Part shown: positions 28,861 to 32,445 of the stretch, one piece after another | Numbering within the stretch: the first letter of the stretch is position 1 | Layout of the letters: each line of letters begins with the position of its first letter | DNA from: an uncultured Lactobacillus sp. | GTDB taxonomy: Bacteria > Bacillota > Bacilli > Lactobacillales > Lactobacillaceae | Direction of reading: 5' to 3' | NCBI GenBank assembly: GCA_946481335.1 | Contig: CAMLMR010000009.1 | Span: 1-32,445, forward strand | Length of the DNA: 32,445 nucleotides | Notes under the pieces: generated by a model | Databases searched by the model: none | Seen by the model: the letters and a program-made list of their open reading frames with translations, nothing else | Told to the model about the DNA's origin: nothing | Program-made: the position numbers and the translations under genes

Positions 28861-29505
28861 ATGTTTATATTGAAAGCAAAGATGTTGTTTAGAATCATCT
28901 TGTACATAATCGGGCTGAACGTTTTAGCCCTTGGTACAACACTATTTGCTTGCGGAAAACTCGGGGTTAGTTCATTAGTTTCTGTTCCACAAACATTGTC
29001 ATTTATTATCCACACCACTTTGGGCCATGCCACCACCATGTTCTTCATCGTCTTGGTATTAATTCAATTATTAATTGTTAGAAGATTTGAATTAAAAATC
29101 GTCCTACAATTAGTGCTAGCATTCATATTCGGCTGGTTGGTTGATTTCTACGGATTAACAGTTGGATTAAAACGAATCCCATTAAATGGATATGCTGAAA
29201 GAATTCCGGTCACATTATTAGCCATCTTATGTACTGCATTAGGTATCTTTATGATGGTAAAGGCTTCTTTCGTGTTAATTCCAGCAGATGGGTTCGTTAA
29301 CGTCATCAGCGAAAAACTACATAAACCTTTTGGCCAAATGAAGTTCTGTTTCGATGCATCAATGATTGTCATCACAATCATTTTAGGATTGGTATTTCTA
29401 CATCACATTACTTCAATTGGAATCGGAACTGTTTTGGCAGTGCTATTCGTTGGTCAATTGATTAACCTATTTAATTACATTGTCGATAAGACTAAAAAAG
29501 CTTAA
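28861..29505 (+). CDS. YczE/YitT-like integral membrane protein
   Basis: GLNVLALGTTLFACGKLGVSSLVSVPQTLS, FIFGWLVDFYGL, ALGIFMMVKASFVLIPADGFVNVIS; probable TTG start at 28870, 9 nt after AGGAG. Confidence 0.75.
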   Translation: MFILKAKMLFRIILYIIGLNVLALGTTLFACGKLGVSSLVSVPQTLSFIIHTTLGHATTMFFIVLVLIQLLIVRRFELKIVLQLVLAFIFGWLVDFYGLTVGLKRIPLNGYAERIPVTLLAILCTALGIFMMVKASFVLIPADGFVNVISEKLHKPFGQMKFCFDASMIVITIILGLVFLHHITSIGIGTVLAVLFVGQLINLFNYIVDKTKKA

Positions 29506-29528
29506 AGCGACTGCTCTAAGCTTTTTTA
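29494..29528. terminator. Bidirectional terminator
   Basis: AAAAAAGCTTAAAGC-GACT-GCTCTAAGCTTTTTT. Confidence 0.75.
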
Positions 29529-29534
29529 TTTATT

Positions 29535-30416
29535 TTAAGCATTAAGAATATTTTCAACAGCTTGATGAATACTGTTTCTCTTGTTTGCGATCGTGATTGA
29601 TTGAGCAGAATAATGAGTAGCCTTTTCAACGTGCAAACCTAATCCGTATAATTTGTTGATAGTATCAACTAAGTCTTTAGATTCTACACCCAAACAAATT
29701 ACTCCCTTAGGTTTAATTAAATTCATAAGGTAAACAAATGAAGGAATATCGTATTTAGTTAATCTATCGACTAGACGATTTAGGATTTCTGCCTTACAAG
29801 TTGGACATGCACTAGGTTTACCATCTTCATGTTCTGGATCTGTGCATTTCGCTGCAAATTCACTGTAGTCATAATTAGGAACAGCACTCATATCGAAGTT
29901 ACTTACGTTGCCTAATGATGGCTTCTTTTCTTTTAATAAATTTTTCAAGCTATTAACAAATCCCTTTAAATTAGTACATGAAAACTTATTAATGATATCA
30001 AAAACAAAACTACCATAGGCTTCTGACTTGTCCAAAGAGTCTGTGTTCTCGATAGTATCAGTTCCAGTTTGGGATGAAGGTGTACCGTGTAAATCGATTA
30101 ATGAAGCAGCTAACTTAGCGTCATTTCCTTTTTTATAATCATGCATGGTTTGAAAACCACGACCATCATAACCGCCAACACGTTGGGCATAGTTTAATCC
30201 AACAAACACAATGCCACTATCTAAATTAATATCGTTTAGAAAAGCATCGCTGTTAATGTAGTCGTCCTCTAATTCGACATTTTTAGTTGATCCGGGCCCA
30301 AAAATATTATTCACGTTAGCTTTCGGATAGGTTAAGAAACTAGAAACCTCATCATATCCATTTTTCTTAAGGGTGTTAATAATATCTTTTTTCTCACCGA
30401 TTCCGTAATTGCTCAT
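29535..30416 (-). CDS. Uracil-DNA glycosylase-superfamily-like protein (tentative)
   Basis: 293 aa; GIVFVGLNYAQR (GxNP-like), LIKPKGVICLGVESKDLVDTIN, THYSA (HPS-like) and a Cys/His cluster CTDPEHEDGKPSACPTC. Confidence 0.4.
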   Translation of the reverse strand: MSNYGIGEKKDIINTLKKNGYDEVSSFLTYPKANVNNIFGPGSTKNVELEDDYINSDAFLNDINLDSGIVFVGLNYAQRVGGYDGRGFQTMHDYKKGNDAKLAASLIDLHGTPSSQTGTDTIENTDSLDKSEAYGSFVFDIINKFSCTNLKGFVNSLKNLLKEKKPSLGNVSNFDMSAVPNYDYSEFAAKCTDPEHEDGKPSACPTCKAEILNRLVDRLTKYDIPSFVYLMNLIKPKGVICLGVESKDLVDTINKLYGLGLHVEKATHYSAQSITIANKRNSIHQAVENILNA

Positions 30417-30490
30417 ACAATCATCCTCTTTCGTATGCGATTATTGATATATGATTATAAGTATATATGATTTTGTTAAAAATGCATTAT

Positions 30491-30525
30491 AAAAAAGCTT
30501 AGAGCAATTGCCCTAAGCCTTTTTC
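30491..30525 (-). terminator. Terminator of the DUF3278-like operon
   Basis: Minus strand GGCTTAGGGC-AATT-GCTCTAAGCTTTTTT. Confidence 0.75.
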
Positions 30526-30526
30526 A

Positions 30527-31006
30527 TTATTTAAAATTACGACGGTATCCTAAATACATTGAGGCAACAAATCCTATTGGATATATAACAAAGAGAATAA
30601 AGTCGAAGCCGCCGCCCAAAATTAAGTTGAAACAAATAAGAAGCGTCATTATAGCTACTAATGTAATTAAATTTTGAATGATAAAACTTCTGATAGCTAT
30701 TTTTCGTTCACTGTCGTTACCATAATCATATTCATCTAATCCATGTCGTTTCACGACGATATCCATATATGTTAATGCAATTAAAACGGCTATTGAATCT
30801 GCAAAAATCATCCCGATCGCAATATCGGAAGTATCGTCAAAGTTCCCTATTCCAAGTGATACAAAGATCGAAGCAAACAGAAAGATAATCAGTCCAAATG
30901 CCACCTTGTTGGCCGCCTCAGAAATTACCTTATTGGTAAATTCATCAAACGGTTCATTAATACCGTAAATAAATTTAATCATCTTAGTAAAAAAAGATTC
31001 CTTCAT
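30527..31006 (-). CDS. DUF3278-like membrane protein, paralogue 3
   Basis: KFIYGINEPFDEFTNKVISEAANKVAFGLIIFLFAS; 4 TM-like segments; MKESFFTK start at 31006 after GAGGTGA. Confidence 0.65.
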   Translation of the reverse strand: MKESFFTKMIKFIYGINEPFDEFTNKVISEAANKVAFGLIIFLFASIFVSLGIGNFDDTSDIAIGMIFADSIAVLIALTYMDIVVKRHGLDEYDYGNDSERKIAIRSFIIQNLITLVAIMTLLICFNLILGGGFDFILFVIYPIGFVASMYLGYRRNFK

Positions 31007-31017
31007 ATTCATTCACC

Positions 31018-31515
31018 TCATTTTTTAAATAGACGACAATACTGGGTATAGATTGCCACCAAAATACCAATAAAACAACCGATAAACATTGGCCAAATAC
31101 TTTCGGTCATTCCCAAATATCTAAACCAAACTGAAATTGGATACATAGCAAGTGACAAAGTCACTACCGTCGTTAATAATCTGCTGATAATAAATTTTTT
31201 ACCATAAATCTTTCGTTCTTCTTCGTTATCAAATTCATAGCGATCCAATTTATTTTTTCTAATGATTCTACCCATATATGCACTTGCAATGAAATACACA
31301 AAGGTGTCAGCAATGATTAAACCATTTACTACATTCATAGGACTGAACCAATTTATCAGTACCATCAATGCATATGCTGACACAAGAAGATACACCATTA
31401 ACCAAATCGCGATTTTATTTCCAGCATCGTTAATGACGTCCCTTGCAAACTCATCAAACGGTTTGCTAATTCCATAAAAATTTTTAACTAGTTTTATAAA
31501 CAAAGATTCTTTCAT
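31018..31515 (-). CDS. DUF3278-like membrane protein, paralogue 2
   Basis: MKESLFIKLVKNFYGISKPFDEFARDVINDAGNKIAIWLMVYLLVS; 4 TM-like segments. Confidence 0.65.
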   Translation of the reverse strand: MKESLFIKLVKNFYGISKPFDEFARDVINDAGNKIAIWLMVYLLVSAYALMVLINWFSPMNVVNGLIIADTFVYFIASAYMGRIIRKNKLDRYEFDNEEERKIYGKKFIISRLLTTVVTLSLAMYPISVWFRYLGMTESIWPMFIGCFIGILVAIYTQYCRLFKK

Positions 31516-31518
31516 CGG

Positions 31519-31719
31519 CTATTCCACTCCTTCATTCCAAAATAAAGTATTCAAATCTGTTTTTAGCGATTTGGCAATGTTGAAACATAGCTTCAAGCTT
31601 GGGTTGTACTCTCCCTTTTCAATCAAACTTAACGTTTGACGGGAAATACCTACAGACTTAGCCAAATCCTTTTGCTGCACATTTTCTTTTGTGCGTATTT
31701 CTCTAACACGATTGTCCAA
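31519..31719 (-). CDS. XRE/Cro-CI-type HTH transcriptional regulator (YozG-like size)
   Basis: NVQQKDLAKSVGISRQTLSLIEKGEYNPSLKLCFNIAKSL; TTG start at 31719, 5 nt after GGGGAG. Confidence 0.88.
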   Translation of the reverse strand: MDNRVREIRTKENVQQKDLAKSVGISRQTLSLIEKGEYNPSLKLCFNIAKSLKTDLNTLFWNEGVE

Positions 31720-31742
31720 AATAACTCCCCGCAATCTTTCCG

Positions 31743-32273
31743 TTATTTTTGAATTTTCTTTTTTTGTCTAAAATATGTCGCAATACCAATAAAAATAGAT
31801 AAGACTATAGAAATAATATTAAGTCTTAGATTTAAAAAAGCCGAAATAAAGGATACATCATCGCTCAATGCAGTTCCGATAACCCCATATAATCTTGTAA
31901 ATAACAAAAAAAGTATTCCTGAAATTATTCCTTGGCGTCTCGCTCTTCTTATTAAATCTTGATATGATAATTTATCATTTGCATCAACTAAATCAATTTT
32001 ACTCATTTTAATCCTATGAGTTAGATAAAATCCTACAAGCAAGAGCAAAAAAAAGTTAATCATTATTAAAATTGAGAACATATTAATTTTTAAATCATCG
32101 GAAAACGATGAAATAATGATGATAGACATTGCAAGAACTTCTATAAAGCTAAAAATAAAATAATACGCAAATGCATAAAATCCTGATTTATAAAGTTCTG
32201 CTTGTTGATATTCATCCATTTTAGACGGCAATCCAAATTCGTATTTAATGACTTTAAGTAATAATTGTTTCAC
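31743..32273 (-). CDS. DUF3278-like membrane protein, paralogue 1 (divergent)
   Basis: VIKYEFGLPSKMDEYQQAELYKSGFYAFAYYFIFSF; 4 TM-like segments; same operon orientation. Confidence 0.55.
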   Translation of the reverse strand: MKQLLLKVIKYEFGLPSKMDEYQQAELYKSGFYAFAYYFIFSFIEVLAMSIIIISSFSDDLKINMFSILIMINFFLLLLVGFYLTHRIKMSKIDLVDANDKLSYQDLIRRARRQGIISGILFLLFTRLYGVIGTALSDDVSFISAFLNLRLNIISIVLSIFIGIATYFRQKKKIQK

Positions 32274-32316
32274 TAAAATTCACTTCCTATTTTTCGTTAT
32301 AAAAGTAATATATATA

Positions 32317-32346
32317 TTCCATATGTAAACTATATATTACATGGAA
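32317..32346. promoter_or_regulatory. Imperfect dyad upstream of the DUF3278/XRE operon
   Basis: TTCCATATGTAA-ACTATATA-TTACATGGAA (one 2-nt bulge). Confidence 0.4.
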
Positions 32347-32375
32347 ATAAAAAACAAGTAATTATTTAGAAAATA

Positions 32376-32403
32376 AAAAAACGCCAATTCCTGGCGTCTT
32401 TTT
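32376..32403 (-). terminator. Rho-independent terminator
   Basis: ACGCCA-ATTCC-TGGCGT flanked by A and T tracts. Confidence 0.7.
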
Positions 32404-32410
32404 GCGTATC

Positions 32411-32445
32411 TTATTTATGATATGGACTACCTTCATTGATCATGA
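32411..32445 (-). CDS. C-terminal end of a CDS running off the window edge (...MINEGSPYHK*)
   Basis: Open frame to the edge, with a TAA stop at 32411-32413 followed by a terminator. Confidence 0.4.
   Translation of the reverse strand, partial: MINEGSPYHK

Noticed and set aside
1-32445. CRISPR array, tRNA/rRNA, transposon or prophage
   Set aside because: No regularly spaced repeats, RNA gene signatures, transposase, integrase or phage structural genes were recognised on reading through.

Overview
This window looks like a chromosomal segment of a low-GC Firmicute, most likely Lactobacillaceae (inferred from protein character, not proven). Its core is a complete, minus-strand de novo purine operon, purE-K-C-S-Q-L-F-M-N-H-D (about 24.19 to 12.90 kb). 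A PurBox pair and a promoter lie upstream of it, and a terminator lies downstream. Around it are an Old Yellow Enzyme-type oxidoreductase, an MFS transporter, a SEC10/PgrA-like secreted protein, a YdcF/DUF218 membrane protein, a divergent marR/alsS pair, two DUF805 proteins, a TM2 protein, an NmrA-like SDR with an Rrf2 regulator, a DUF1003 protein, a D-Ala-D-Ala carboxypeptidase and PepN. No rRNA, tRNA, CRISPR array, transposase or phage genes were seen. The most interesting observations are: (1) a free-standing membrane-anchored protein matching the GH70 glucansucrase N-terminal segment but ending before the catalytic core; (2) a tight operon of three DUF3278-like membrane paralogues with an XRE regulator; (3) a divergent UDG-fold-like protein with a Cys/His cluster; (4) several precise operator-like dyads (two identical-arm marR/alsS dyads, two abutting 19-bp dyads before the SDR/Rrf2 operon, a 25-bp palindrome over the TM2 promoter, and a 37-bp palindrome at an activator-like position); (5) an untracked 28-aa single-TM ORF with a strong Shine-Dalgarno (SD) sequence. 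All family calls were made by eye; no database search was run.
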